Source of the DNA: Centroberyx gerrardi
Lineage: Eukaryota; Chordata; Actinopteri; Beryciformes; Berycidae
DNA: 64,000 nucleotides
Reading direction: 5' to 3'
Assembly (NCBI RefSeq): GCF_048128805.1
Contig: NC_136020.1
Span: forward strand, 6,779,653 to 6,843,652
The notes under the pieces were generated by a model. It did no database searches. It was not told the origin of the DNA and saw only the letters and a list, made by a program, of their open reading frames with translations. A program made the position numbers and the translations under genes. This document shows positions 12,726 to 41,100 of the stretch, piece after piece (position 1 is the stretch's first letter; the number at the start of each line of letters is the position of its first letter).

Positions 12726-15147
12726 TGGGTGATGTGGGGTCGAGGCCGAGGACTGAAGCCTCTGCGGGGCTTTTGTACACACTCAGCACAGAGGAGGAGC
12801 AGCCAGCCACACTTGAACGCTCACCTGGAGCCGCCTTCCATAGACTCGGAGAGAGAGAGGCTTCAGCCCTGGGTGACACAGAGAAAGTCTGAGTGACAGG
12901 TGAAAGTGACCAGGGGCTGCGGGGAGGAAGCACCTTTTGTGTTTGGTCAAGAAGGGTGGGGGGGCAGAAAGCCAGAGAGGGTGGCTCAGTGACCCGCGTC
13001 CCCCTGCCAACGAGATCGTCAGCCTACCGGTGGCTCTACACCCCCCCGGGGGCCTCTGGATGTGGAGTGGAGGGCGGGTCTGGATCACTCTCTCTTCACA
13101 TCATCAATACCTCCCCCCTTGGGCCACCTTAACATGCCCTCCTCCCACCCCGCTCGGTTAGGGACCTCAGCTCACTCCCCTCCTGAATGCAGAAAAAAAA
13201 GACCCTGAAGACAAGTCGCCAATCTTATCTCCATCTTTACCACATGATGCGCTTATTGACTGACAGTTAAACAAGTTGGCTAAAAAAGCCACTAGAGAAC
13301 AGTTTCCACCTGTAGATCATCAAACCCTAAGGTACGGCAAATATTAGGGACACTTTTCATGAAGTACTCTGATGAGGTGAATCCAGGTAAAAGACATTAT
13401 CCCTTATTGATTTCCCTTATTAAATCTATACCAATCACAAAGGAGGAGATGTAGATAAAGAGAAGCAGACGAGTTAGAGGATTTTTAAGCTTTGAGACAA
13501 CTTAGATGTGGATTGTGCAAAAGAGGCTGCAACTCAATATCAGGAAGATGTCTGTAATATTTTGTACATTCAGTGCATTTCCCTCAAAAACATCCCCAAC
13601 AAAACCTAAAGGCACTTCAAGCACCATTCATCTCTGAATATTCTCCTCTCTTACTTTTACCCCGGGCCGACACTGGACCCACTTCCCAGATGAGATGGTG
13701 ATCCTGGGAGAGTTGCTGTCAGGGCCACGTGTAGTGGGGAGGTGGCCGGGGCCGGGGGTGACTTTTCTGGGTGTAAAATTCAATTATACAGCGGGTGAGC
13801 GTGTCTGAGCGTGTCTGTTGTGAGCGGCGGGCGGACGGCTGCCCGTTCCCAGCGTGCGACGAGGGGGTTAAGTACCACAGAAAGGCCTCCATTATCCGGA
13901 GTGAGAACAGCCCATGTGGCTGGCTGCACGGCCCCCGCTCTCTTTCACTCCCCTCACAACAGCACTGCTGAAAGCCTCCAAGTTTCATTCTCTTTTCTTT
14001 GCCCCTCCACTCCTTTCTTCCTCCTCCTCCTCCTCCTCCCTCTCCTCCAGTCGCACTCCCCTGCTCTCTCACTCAGAAAAGAGTCTCCACAATGCCAGTG
14101 GAAGGCTGGAGTGGGATTCTTCAGCACCCCTGTGGACAGTGCACATGTGGACGACATTCACAGGATGTCTGTCAACCAGTCCATTAATCAACAACATCTC
14201 ATGAAGGCACAATTAGGAGCCTCACAACTCTATAATGCTGATTATCATCTCTTAGCCCCCCTGCTACTCATCCCACACAGCAATGTTCTGTACTGAAGTT
14301 GGTTAGCTAGACCAACAATAATTAAGAAGAGATGAAGCTGGAACATTATGTACAAGTATGAGAGAGTTGCATAATGATTCAAAACATTCAAAAAAAATAT
14401 GTGGAAAGCGAGGAAGGCCGCAGCATGTTAAAGAGGTCATTCCTTAATCCTCGCAATCTATCTCATAAGGCAGCACCACTGACTCACATCTGGCTAATCA
14501 CTAGTGTGAGAATGGACCTTCAGTGTCTGAATAAGACTGAGGCCCTATGCAGCGGACCATTGTAGGCCAGACTGAACCACTTCTCATGATAAACGAGCAA
14601 TTGTCTCCATCACCATTAATGACGGTAAATGACGCAGTGGGGAGCTCTCCATCCACTGTACGATGTGAAGAGGACACTGAGGAACCTTGGAGCTTTACAT
14701 GACATCATTGTAGACACACATGTGTGCGTCCATATGGGTTCGTCTGCAAATTGCTGACCATTGGAGACAAACGGACGACACATACAGAGGTCCATTATAA
14801 GTCCTCACTGCCAGAGAATAGTGGCTGCTACATTTACTTGCATCTGAATTCAAACAATGAATTCAGGCGGAAATGGGCAACCCAGCACTGACTATTATGC
14901 TAGTCGCCTGTGCAGCATTTTCTGAGAGTAAAACTCCATAAACATAGTTTGTCCACAGAAAATTCCATTAACATAATCAAACTCCAAACATAGCCACCAT
15001 AGGCCTACTGCAGTCTACCACTGCTTATACACATAGCCAGAAGTATTATCCTAGTCTATTAAATGATCTCACTTCATTCACCATGTCACTTGTGAGCTCA
15101 TCAGTGCATCAAGTGCATCATTGCCCATGAAGTCAACCAAGATAATG

Positions 15148-15295
15148 CTGGTCCTGTAGCTCACTAACAGTATCAGGGTTAGGGGTTCAATTCCCACTGG
15201 GGCCACCCATACAAAAATATACATATTATTATGCACTTATGCTACTGTAAGGTGCTTTGGACATAAGCGCCCATGAAATGGCATACTGTATGTTG
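15148..15295 (+). repeat. tRNA-derived SINE (V-domain type)
   Basis: The tRNA-like head has an A-box-like TAGCTCACTAACAG and a B box GGTTCAATTCC (15184-15194). The 3' half contains GTAAGGTGCTTTGGACATAA (15247-15266) followed by a GCGCCCATGAAATGG stretch, which matches the conserved 3' domain of fish V-SINEs. It is a retroposon copy, not a tRNA gene. Confidence 0.75.
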
Positions 15296-16105
15296 TGCTG
15301 GAAATTCCTGATAGAGAAAAAACAAATTGGGCATCTCAGACTATTAATACTGCTGGAAATTAATCTTAACTTGTACACCATTTGATTCTTTAACATGTGG
15401 CTAGGTGGTCCAGTTGTGTGTTACTGTGCATATCGTCAAACCATTACCAAACCCACACTGCCCTCCAGTGGCATCTGTGGATTCCCCAACATCAGGTGTG
15501 GTGATGGGAGTAGTTTTCTAAACCTGAGAGTTGGAACCCTATGATGACTCCTACAGCAGATGATAGCATTTTTTTTTTTTTTTTTTAATACTGGCATCTG
15601 ATTGGTCTATGGGCTGTGACATGGCCATTTTGGATGCCAGGGAACACATTTGCACATTTTTAGCTGATTATGCACGCAATCCTGTAACCGTGACAAAGGT
15701 TACTGCAGCCGATGCACTGGCTTTTAATATTAAAGCTTTGTCAGTGTTTCTCTAGGAATACCTGAATTCATTTCATTACAATCTAATAATAAAAAAAAAC
15801 CCTACACGATCAATTTTTATGCTAAGGTATGGTAAGTATCACAGCCTGCCATAACCAATTGATGGCCATGGTTAAATGGGATAACATGAAATTAGATAAT
15901 GCAATGCATAACGGATACAAGGAAAAGTTGAGAAACGAGCTCGGAATTTCCTGCTGAGATATACTGTAGGCTACAGTGCATAGGCTGACTTCAGCACTCT
16001 ATATTCTACCTGTTGCTGAAACCACCTTGGCCGTTGATTTAATGCATTTTGGCGACACCTTGTGGCACAAAATGGTAACTTCATAGTGAAGACGCGGACC
16101 AGCGC

Positions 16106-16385
16106 TCTAGCTTCCAAACATTTTCATGTCAAGGCCCCCCGAATAGATACTCATTATATTTGGGTACGATTTTTGTCCTTGTTCTCTATCTGAGGGGATT
16201 TTAGTTGTTAGACCTGATTTACAGAAGTGGTCAACTGCTGATATTGCATTCTCTCTTGCCTCCCAGTGAAATAATACTGACATGATTAAAATTAATCTTC
16301 CTCATTTTGCGCGGGGACCCTGTGGAACCCTCCTCAAAGACCCGCTCAGGGCCCCCGGACCCCATTTTGCCAACCACGGCTTGAA
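16106..16385. repeat. Degenerate hAT-like repeat (family of 61820-62163)
   Basis: Left end CTTCCAAACATTTTCATGTC followed by AAGGCCCCCC. Right end has GCGGGGACCC and CCGGACCCC, closing with CCAACCACGGCT. The same order of blocks is seen at 61820-62163, 11208-11480 and 26415-26540. Confidence 0.6.
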
Positions 16386-16807
16386 TGGTTGAATCTAGAA
16401 CTTGCTGTAGCAGCTGAGGGCCTACACAGGTACTCACAAATGCACTTTTTTCTTTTTTTCCGTTTGGCATTTATTTTTGGAGTCCTCGTAAATGCAAAAT
16501 GGATAGGCAGGCTGTCAATAATTAAACACATAAATAAAAACGATTAAATCAATTATTATTACTCATCAATAGGCTAATAAATGAACGCGCATTTTGCTTT
16601 AATTATGTCTGTATGATACAGTTATCAGTCGAGCAGACCGACCGGCGCTATAACACAAGCTGGGCTAAAGTTTTAGTTGAAAGCGCACATACCCAGCGGC
16701 AACCCCAACCCAGCAGCGGACAACAAGAACCAGATGTGCCATTATGGTTCTGTTTCACAACAACCCGTCCCGTGACATAGGCTACCGATGCCGAGGGGGT
16801 GTGGTGT

Positions 16808-16813
16808 CACGTG
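16808..16813. promoter_or_regulatory. CACGTG E-box upstream of pah
   Basis: A palindromic E-box (TCACGTGG context) lies 106 bases before the pah start codon, in a stretch of 16640-16918 that is free of simple repeats and lacks a clear TATA box. USF/TFE-type factors bind such sites. Use in pah is inferred from position only. Confidence 0.35.
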
Positions 16814-16918
16814 GCCCGACGTTAAATCAGTGAGGTTTTAACAAGAGTTGGTCAAACAAACTCCACCAAAGCTCAGAGTCCAGCATCAGGAGAGACAGAT
16901 TTACCTTGAGACCAGAGG

Positions 16919-28571
<11,653 letters not shown>

Positions 28572-29230
28572 CTGGACATGGTGTTTGAGCCGATGCACAC
28601 AAGACAGAATCTCTCATTTCTTGACAGAAACTGTCATTTGTTTATTGGACTGCTGTCCTCCTGCAGTTATGCTTAGCATGCTTGTCAATTAGCTTCCTCT
28701 GTATTAAAAAAGAAAATGCAAGTCATATATCAAATAATGACAATATTACTGTAATCCCATTAGTAGGAAACTGTATATTTTAGTCAAGTGAATAATATGT
28801 AGCCTGTTACTCTCAATAATTATGCAAAATAATAACCAGTGTTTGGTGTAATAGCTAAAGATCATTGTACATATTACATTGCTGCAAACATTAATCTTCT
28901 ATTAAGATATATTTTTCATAAGGAGGTGATTTAATCAGAAACATCTATTCAATAACCTATAAATTTATTTAAAGCTAAAAGCTCATTGATAAGTTACTTT
29001 ATTTTTAAATACAACAGCAAGTGTTTAGGAGAATATCTAACTTTGCATCCACTGGCAACATGATACCACACTAGTAGAAGGGAACAAATGCTGTAATCTG
29101 CCTTTTTTTCTACCCATTTTAAACCTAGAAACATATCGCAGAGGTAATTTTTTTCCACCAGCCTTCATTGCAACCACTTAGCTAAATTTAATGTTTTGTA
29201 TGCATTAAATGTTTTGTAATTGATGTGACA

Positions 29231-29236
29231 AATAAA
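29231..29236 (+). terminator. pah polyadenylation signal
   Basis: AATAAA 660 bases after the pah stop codon, followed by a T/C-rich stretch and a short TCTATTA tandem repeat (about 29260-29290). It is the only canonical signal I found before th2. The pah 3' UTR would run from 28572 to about 29255. Confidence 0.75.
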
Positions 29237-29692
29237 TATCTCCTCTCTTGTATCTGCTTCTCTATTACTCTCTATTATTCTCTATTATTTCATATAGGTC
29301 TATACAAATTCTCTAAATATTAATATTATATAGAATGTAGTAGGCTATTAACATTGTAGAGAAATTATAAATTAGTTAATATTGAATGTCGAATTTAATT
29401 GACTAGGCTACGTGATGGAAACAATAATTTATAATTTTTCAAAACACTGAAGCACTAAAATGAATAATAGCAGTATCCACAAGGCCTTTGAAAAAACACT
29501 TTTTTCCACAATAAACAGGATTATGAAACATAGCATAATTAGGCCAGTGAATGACCTGTTTTGATCGAACTCATGTCTGACATAACAAAATTTCGATCCC
29601 GACTATAGTTTCCATGCAATCACTGCTAAAGTGGGCTATTTTCTTCTCCTAACACCATGCTATTTTTGTTCCATAAACAGAATGCAATATCA

Positions 29693-29777
29693 TGACGCAA
29701 AACGGCCCTAAAAAATCAGACGCACGTATCTGCGCAACTCATTTCCATAAAGAATTCAAGACGGCACGGTATTTAAA
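29693..29777 (+). promoter_or_regulatory. th2 core promoter (CRE-like site and TATA-like box)
   Basis: A TATA-like TATTTAAA lies at 29770-29777, 88 bases before the start codon, which predicts transcription start near 29800. A CRE-like TGACGCAA lies at 29693-29700. A cAMP element near the TATA box is known for the tyrosine hydroxylase gene of mammals; here the match is partial. The promoter sits only about 0.5 kb after the pah polyadenylation signal. Confidence 0.45.
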
Positions 29778-29864
29778 CCTGTCCACCGCGCGGATGGCAC
29801 AGCCACCGACGCACTTTGTTCTTCCCACACCTTGAGGACAGCGCGCAGCCGACAGAGACCCTAA

Positions 29865-34421
<4,557 letters not shown>

Positions 34422-34636
34422 TGCTAAGGCCATAAGCAGAAGAAGTCAGGCAGACCGAGACATGCAAGCACAAGGCTGGACGTTTGGCCCATGTAAATCC
34501 ACTATGATGAACGACATGTGAAAAACACTGAAAATCACAAGATAGATACAATTATGAGGTTCATGATGTACCGTAGGGCCATTCAGTGGTATGTATAATG
34601 TATTGTACAATGTAATGCGAAAAGAATGTAAAAAGA

Positions 34637-34642
34637 AATAAA
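34637..34642 (+). terminator. th2 polyadenylation signal
   Basis: AATAAA 216 bases after the th2 stop codon, giving a short 3' UTR of about 235 bases. Confidence 0.8.
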
Positions 34643-37600
34643 CATATTTATTTTCAAGAAGATCTCAAAAGGATATAATTGCAAAAGGAAAATGAGTGAG
34701 TGAAGTGAGTGAATGACACTGACAGATAACATGGAAAGTTACAGAAAAAGGAAAAAATGTAGCCATTCTGCAGAAAAAATACTGAGGAGAGAAAGGGAGA
34801 GAATCCAGTGTTTTTGTGTTTCAAGGAAACGGAGAAGAGAGCAGAGGTGATGAATAAAGAGGCGTTGCTCTGCCATGCTCGCCACCATGAAGAACGAGAG
34901 AGAGAGAGAAAGAGAGAGAGACTGGAGAGAGAGAGAGACTGGACCACTACAATATAGGGCTTGCAGGCCATTTTCTAGCTTCTAATTCCAAACCAACTAT
35001 TTCCATTTGGAAAATTCTTGGAACCCATTTATCTTCATGTGTTATTAAGCAAAGGGAAGGAGCTAATTATGAATGATTTAAGTATCATGTTCCCTCTGCT
35101 GGTCAAGGCCGGAGCCAGCATTGAGGCCCAGCACATCGGTAGGGCCAGGTCACCGGGACCTCACAGTAGACCACAGCACGGTCAGTAAGGCTGCACTGCT
35201 GACAGATGCTCTTCTGTCTTCTCTCTCTCTTTATTTCTTTTTCGCCGTATGAGTGGAGAATTTGGCCCTCGCGCAGTTGAGGGGCGTCCAGCGCTTGATC
35301 TCCATATCGGCGACAATGCGTGTCAGAGTCATGTGCGTCGAAGCCTTGAGCAGACAAATCACCCCCATCTGCAGGACTCATAAAGCATCGTGACGAACAC
35401 GGTGGCTGGCAAAGCCTCCGCTCGGCCACCTTGTGTGGGAGGCCTTCCCTTCCCATAATTCCGCTGTACAGTAAATCAAGCCTGCGCCGGCCTCCCAGGG
35501 AAACCCAAGCCTCTCTGTTTGCGGAGTAGAGAAAATTGTGTGTGGAGAAAGAGCGCGGGTGGAGAGAGGGAGAAAGAGAGCGGGGGAAAGAGTGATCTAC
35601 TGCTTGACTGGTGTGCAGAAACGCACACACACATCCACGCTCTCCAACCAGAAGTCAAACACTTAATAATTTCTAGTATCTCATTCTACATCCAGCACAC
35701 TGAAATCCACAAATCCCCATGAAACCGCTGCCAGGATCCAAATCTGCTGAGCCCTAAACAAAAGCAGGTTGCCATGGCGACAAGATGACTAGTAAGGGAT
35801 CCAGCTAGATTCTTGTGCCTTGCATACTCGCCGCAAATCCCAAACGCTGTATCATCCTGCCTCCAACCATAAGTGTTTCCTTTGTTGATGTCATGGCCAT
35901 CCCTACCTTGGCTTGGATACCTCCTCCAGGCTGGGAGCAGGGTCATGAGGTTCATTGTGTCCTCAGGCTGAGAACTCATAAAAGGAAGATATGCAAGTAA
36001 ATCCGGTGATTTCTAACACTTTTGGCACCAACATGCAGCTGCCACAAAGTGAGTCTACTGCATCAACTGTGCAGATGATCGATGAATTGTACTACACAGC
36101 CAGTGATGATGGAGTGCTTTTTGACGGACTTTTTGTACTCATCAAGATCAACATAATCACTTCATTCTGGGAAAGCATTGCACAACAAACCTGCCACGAG
36201 ATTAAATCAAAGTCCTAGCCTCAAAGAGTTCTAATCTCTTTCTTTGTTTCTCCTCTCCTCATTATTTTTATTTGCTCTCCTCTCCTTGAGCCCTGGCTTT
36301 AGTTGGCAGCGCCATAGAAGAATTAGTCGAAGAGGAGGAGATTAGGAGAAAGTGGTGAAGAGTTTAAGACTGTCTGATCTCGCTTTGATCCGTTTCACAG
36401 TTTGTTATCACACCACACACCGCCGCGAGAGATCAAACTGTTTTGCGAGGCACAATGGCTTCATTCAGTTTATATCAAAGGTAACATGAAGGTCCGTGGC
36501 AGTGACATCTGAGGAGGTGTTTCCCAGAAGAAAATGGGAAAAAGTTGATTTGTAAAAGAAAGAAAAACCCTCCAAGATGGATCATATGATGAAGCAATTA
36601 TGCCAATGTCTTCACAGATAAGATGGAATGAAATCTCAATGCTATTCTACTCATTGACCATCAGATGGTGTCCTTGAGTCATTGTGATTTGTAAAGACAC
36701 TGTTGATCAAGAGATTCATGACTCATGTTTCTGAGAAAGTGTTGTCTCAGTTAGCAATTCCAATGCCCTCTAAAATAGGTTTTTATACCCTCTGGAAAAT
36801 GTTCAGTGTGTGTGGACAGATGAAAATGGCAGCTTCTTGCCCCGACGTCGATGTCTCTGTGTTTCATGCAGCTGCTCCAGCACCACTTGTTCCTAGCACA
36901 GCAAACGCAGAGTGGAGACCACATTGGACTTGTTCAAACAAAAAGAGTGGACCAGGAGAGCGGTAGCATGTTATGATTGTGGATGGTGGTTTATGTGTCC
37001 TGTCCAAGAAATACACAGGGTTGACGAAACGGTTTGAAAGAGTAGAGGTCTCTATGCCCTGTACCTGCCCCGTTCTGTCGCACAGAGCCATCACTGCACA
37101 ATACAACCTAGTGTTTCAGCTAACATATACATTAATAAAGTACAATAAACAGCTCTGTTACACTCCTGGATATGAATGCATATCTATCCAACGCTGCACC
37201 CTTTAAGATTAAGTACATCTGTGGAAACAAGTGATCAGCTGTCACCTAGAATGATTCATGATCAAGTTAATTAAATGAGTGCCTTCTGTAGCTTAGTGGG
37301 TGTATAACTGCCTTGAAATAGAGATGGTGGTTTTCTAACACATGGCATTCCGTGACAGTACAATGAGTCCTTGTTTTGCCACAGGGCATTATGAGTTTCT
37401 GGCAAATGATTCCTTGTTTGGTCTGTGGACCACTGACAATTATTCACGCACACGGTAAGGTGATGCGCATCTCTTCCTCTCACTGCATCCTCAACTCTTT
37501 TAGGAGACTAACCACTCACTTTGCACTGCCATGTAGTTGGATCTGACCTGAAATGGCCCCACACTGCCACGTTTCCCAAAGCTTTTCCTGATTACACTTC

Positions 37601-38081
37601 TTAGACCGATTCTCTTCAGGGTTTATCCAATAGCTGGAGAGCGGCCAGACCTCCTAGTCTTCCTTATCCTAACCATCCCATGGAGTTTCTGTACTCCACA
37701 GCAGGTGGAATAGAAACTATGAAGATATATGCATTATATAATTCAGTATCTATCAGGCGTAGTGAGAAAGCGAGAGACAGACAGGGAGAGAGAGCACCTG
37801 CAGAGTGATGATCATGTTGACTGGTGAAGTGGTGTGTTGGCACCGTTGGGATGACACATTCCTTTGAACTACAGCTCTCTTGGCAGGACATCATAACACG
37901 ACTGATATAACCTACCCTTCAGAGGAAAGAAAAATAGGCTCTTCACAGAAACCAGACCGACTCGCTGCTTATCTGTATCTGACCTGAAGGGGCACTCAAA
38001 AAATAAAAAAGAACAAAGTGCAAGCATGCAGCCAATTTCCATCAAAGTCCATGCAAACTGAGCAGATACTCTCAAAAATAT
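34643..38081. other. Intergenic region between th2 and nup37
   Basis: No gene is recognised. It contains GA-rich simple repeats near 34895-34942 and a GC-richer, high-complexity stretch at 35105-35480 that could be a conserved element. The longest frame, on the minus strand at 35103-35630, resembles no known protein and overlaps a low-complexity GA stretch. Both neighbouring genes point their 3' ends into this region. Confidence 0.6.
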
Positions 38082-38087
38082 TTTATT
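38082..38087 (-). terminator. nup37 polyadenylation signal
   Basis: AATAAA on the minus strand, about 80 bases after the nup37 stop codon, giving a short 3' UTR. Confidence 0.75.
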
Positions 38088-38165
38088 GTGTACCAGAATA
38101 GAAATAGAGGACCATGTGCTGAATATCTGTACAACTCATATCCACCATGGGAATGTACAAGATGG

Positions 38166-41100
38166 CTACATTTCAGTCATCCAAAATGAAAGTTTCCTGT
38201 CGCCGCCAATCACGCAGAGTGGGAGTGTCCTGTGCCAGCTGAGGCCCGCCCCCACTGTGGCTGATCCAATTATCACTGGCTGTAACGACATCAGCATATG
38301 TCATGAGACTCAAGCTATAGAGAACATTAATAAGGAAACTACCAAGTAGTGATACAGGCAACTGACTGACCTGTGGGTGACCAAGATGGTGGATGAGTAA
38401 CTGACTGCTAATTTTTCCTGGACATCCGGTGGTGGAGAAGAGGTTTTCATTGGCTCGAGACCACCTGAGGAGAACAACAACAACATCCATTCAACTGCAA
38501 CAATACTATACTCATTTATGTCATTAAAGTAACTGGAGGAACCACAATGCCAATGGTTTAAAAGACTGAACAATACACTTACTTGAACAACCGTGCTTTG
38601 TCTATGTGGGCTGGTCTTTTTTCTTGTGGGTAACTGCAGAGGATGAAAACAAGGCTTTAATGCAAGCCATCCTATTGTGTACTATCAACCCAAATCAATA
38701 TATCAAGCAGCGCCAATACCACAGTCACCTGGAGCGGGTTATGTCCCATATGAGCCAGTCATTGCCGGCCACAGCGCCAACTTTGATGGTATTGGTGAGG
38801 CACCAGTCAGCTGACATGAGTGGTGACTGGCCACAGTCCAGAGACAGAATGGCCTGCTGGGTAAACAGGTCGTAGAAACGAATCGTCCCCTTCTTCTCTG
38901 CCACCATTAACTGGAGACAGGACAGTGGGTGTTTATATTTAGCATCAATACAGTGAGGTCACTTAACCCAACACACAGTACAAGTTGCAACAATGACATT
39001 GCATTTACATGCATATTCAAACTAATTAAATATTACATTCAAGTGTTGGCACATGTAAACTCCATATCATGTTTACAGTAGCCAGGATAAAGGCATATCC
39101 CAATTTTAGAAATCGGAATATGATAGGTAGGACATGCTACTTAGCCGAGATAGTGAGAAAAGTACTGTAAACACCTTATCCCATTTATGTTGGTTTTTGC
39201 AGCCTGTGTAGTTCTTTATGGCATTATATGGAGCATTCGGTTAATTGATAAATACAGGGATATTAGTGATTTGAATATAAAGTTACATATTAACACAGTA
39301 TCCAGAGTTCAACTTCAATTGAGATATGAGCTGGTATCTGAAACAACCTGTGCATGTAAATGTACTCAATGTTGTGATGGCCCCTCCTCTTACCTTAAAG
39401 GCCTCCTCTGGGTGCCAGCACACACTGATGCCAGGAGAGCGAAGTCTGAGAGTGGTGTTTTCATTGCCATCCAGGTCCCAAACCCTGTAAAGATATAGGA
39501 ATTAGGATGAGATTAACATCAATGCAACAAGGCATGATTGATCAGACAGGTGGATGAGAATCATGGCAGTAGTTCAGTTCAGGTTGTTGTGAGAATTCTT
39601 TGCTCAAAATCTGTGAAAGCAACTTGGTTATTGTGACAAACTCTTGTGCAGAGAGGACATGTGATCAATACTCAAATTAGTTAAATCAGAGATTGACCCA
39701 ACTTGGTATATGAACCACCTTTGATTTTAAATCCAAAACAAACTTAATAACCTCTCAATGAACTACAAAGACGATGCTGAGGAGCGCAGCTCTAAAAATA
39801 GCATCGGAAGTCTAGCCGCCCTCTGGGTGAACAGAGTGAAGATGACTTGATACTTGTATCTTGATATCTGAAAGGATGCACCTTCCCAGTGTTTCTTTGT
39901 TGGTGGTGCTAAACCAAAAACATAATTACTCAGTCCACTGTCCAAAAGGTAGCACACAGACTGTGTTTGCTACCTTTTGGACATTGGACATCTTGATGCT
40001 GACAGACAGAAGGTTAAAAGCTTACTAAAGTACATTCAGTTGTTTCTGTCTCTGATGCTTCCACAGAATTCTAGCTCAACTTTTCCCCAGGCTTGTGGCT
40101 CAATACAGGACACACCATTAATGGAGTTTTATAGCACAGGATGGGGCAATGATGGACGGTGCGTTTTCATCCAAGTTCATGTTTGTTCTTAACTTATCTT
40201 ACTTCTGCCAGTTGTGAGCAAGTGATGCACAAAATATTCACCCTCTTCCAGGGAAAAGGGCTCTTTTCTCGGATCTGGGCCCTGAGCTCTGAAGACAGAC
40301 AGGCTTATGCTGGACTCTTATTACGGGGAAAACGCCAGACTCACATTACAGTGAGCTATGATAGCAGGGGCAGTGGGGAAACATCACCCTAGCCTGAGTC
40401 AGGCGTTACGCTCCACTCACATTACAGCAAATGTTTCGCTGTGGGCGGCCCGCTGCCATTCATTTTCTGTGGAGTACAGCGAGGGCAGCAGAATGCACGT
40501 CAGCTGAGGAAGAGCAGCAGAGAAAAGCTGAACGGCATCCTACTTTATGCAAATGAAATAGACGGGTCTTGCAAGCGCCGTTTCATTGAATGCCAATCAA
40601 CAATCAGAGCTCTACTTACACACGCTTTGCGCGGGGGTTATGTTCAGGGCATGACCAATCAAAGAATATGTTTTTCAGTTTAATCACTCCTTCCTTAAAA
40701 TAATGGTCAATTCTACAGTTAAATATGACCTATGATAGCAAAAGCAGCCGAGAAGCACTGTGCAAACATTCACACGGATGTAATAAATCACTTGGATGTA
40801 GAGGACTGCGGTTCCTGAGACCAGGATCTATGGTTAACCACATCTGAACGCGAATACCTCCGCACACAACCCCGACGATCCCCTGAACCAAAAGCAAAAG
40901 GTGGGGATGGAGGGGGGCTGCAAGTGTTTCTGGGAATATAAAACAAATGATTGCGAAGCATGGGAAGGCGCTGACTGATGAGGTCATGCAGAAGACATCA
41001 TCTAATAAAGCCCAAAAAGTACCTCCAAAGACCATCTAAATGTCAAGTGTGTTGTTGGAGAGATTAATGTCCTCGGCGGTGCGGTGTAGGGGAGGATATG

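Larger units (their letters stand above)
1..16918. other. Gene-free flank upstream of pah
   Basis: No open reading frame here resembles a known protein and none could be joined into a multi-exon gene. The longest frames are low-complexity or repeat-derived. The stretch holds CA, TG and GA microsatellites, two tRNA-derived SINEs, several hAT-like repeats and some high-complexity blocks listed separately. By the gene order I recall from other vertebrates, an ascl1 gene may lie further left. That is inference, because nothing in the window shows it. Confidence 0.6.

Noticed and set aside
13811-14296. 161-codon plus-strand frame upstream of pah
   Set aside because: Contains Ser/Leu runs from a CTCCTC repeat and no known motif; several frames are open in this GC-rich stretch.
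35103-35630. 175-codon minus-strand frame between th2 and nup37
   Set aside because: No recognisable domain, low-complexity Ser/Leu stretches from GA repeats, and no splice partners.
37270-37330. tRNA-like TAGCTTAGTGGGTG segment
   Set aside because: No B box or SINE tail found downstream, so not called.
40230-40700. Possible dispersed repeat with TCACATTACAG motifs in nup37 intron
   Set aside because: I could not find second copies or terminal repeats within the window.
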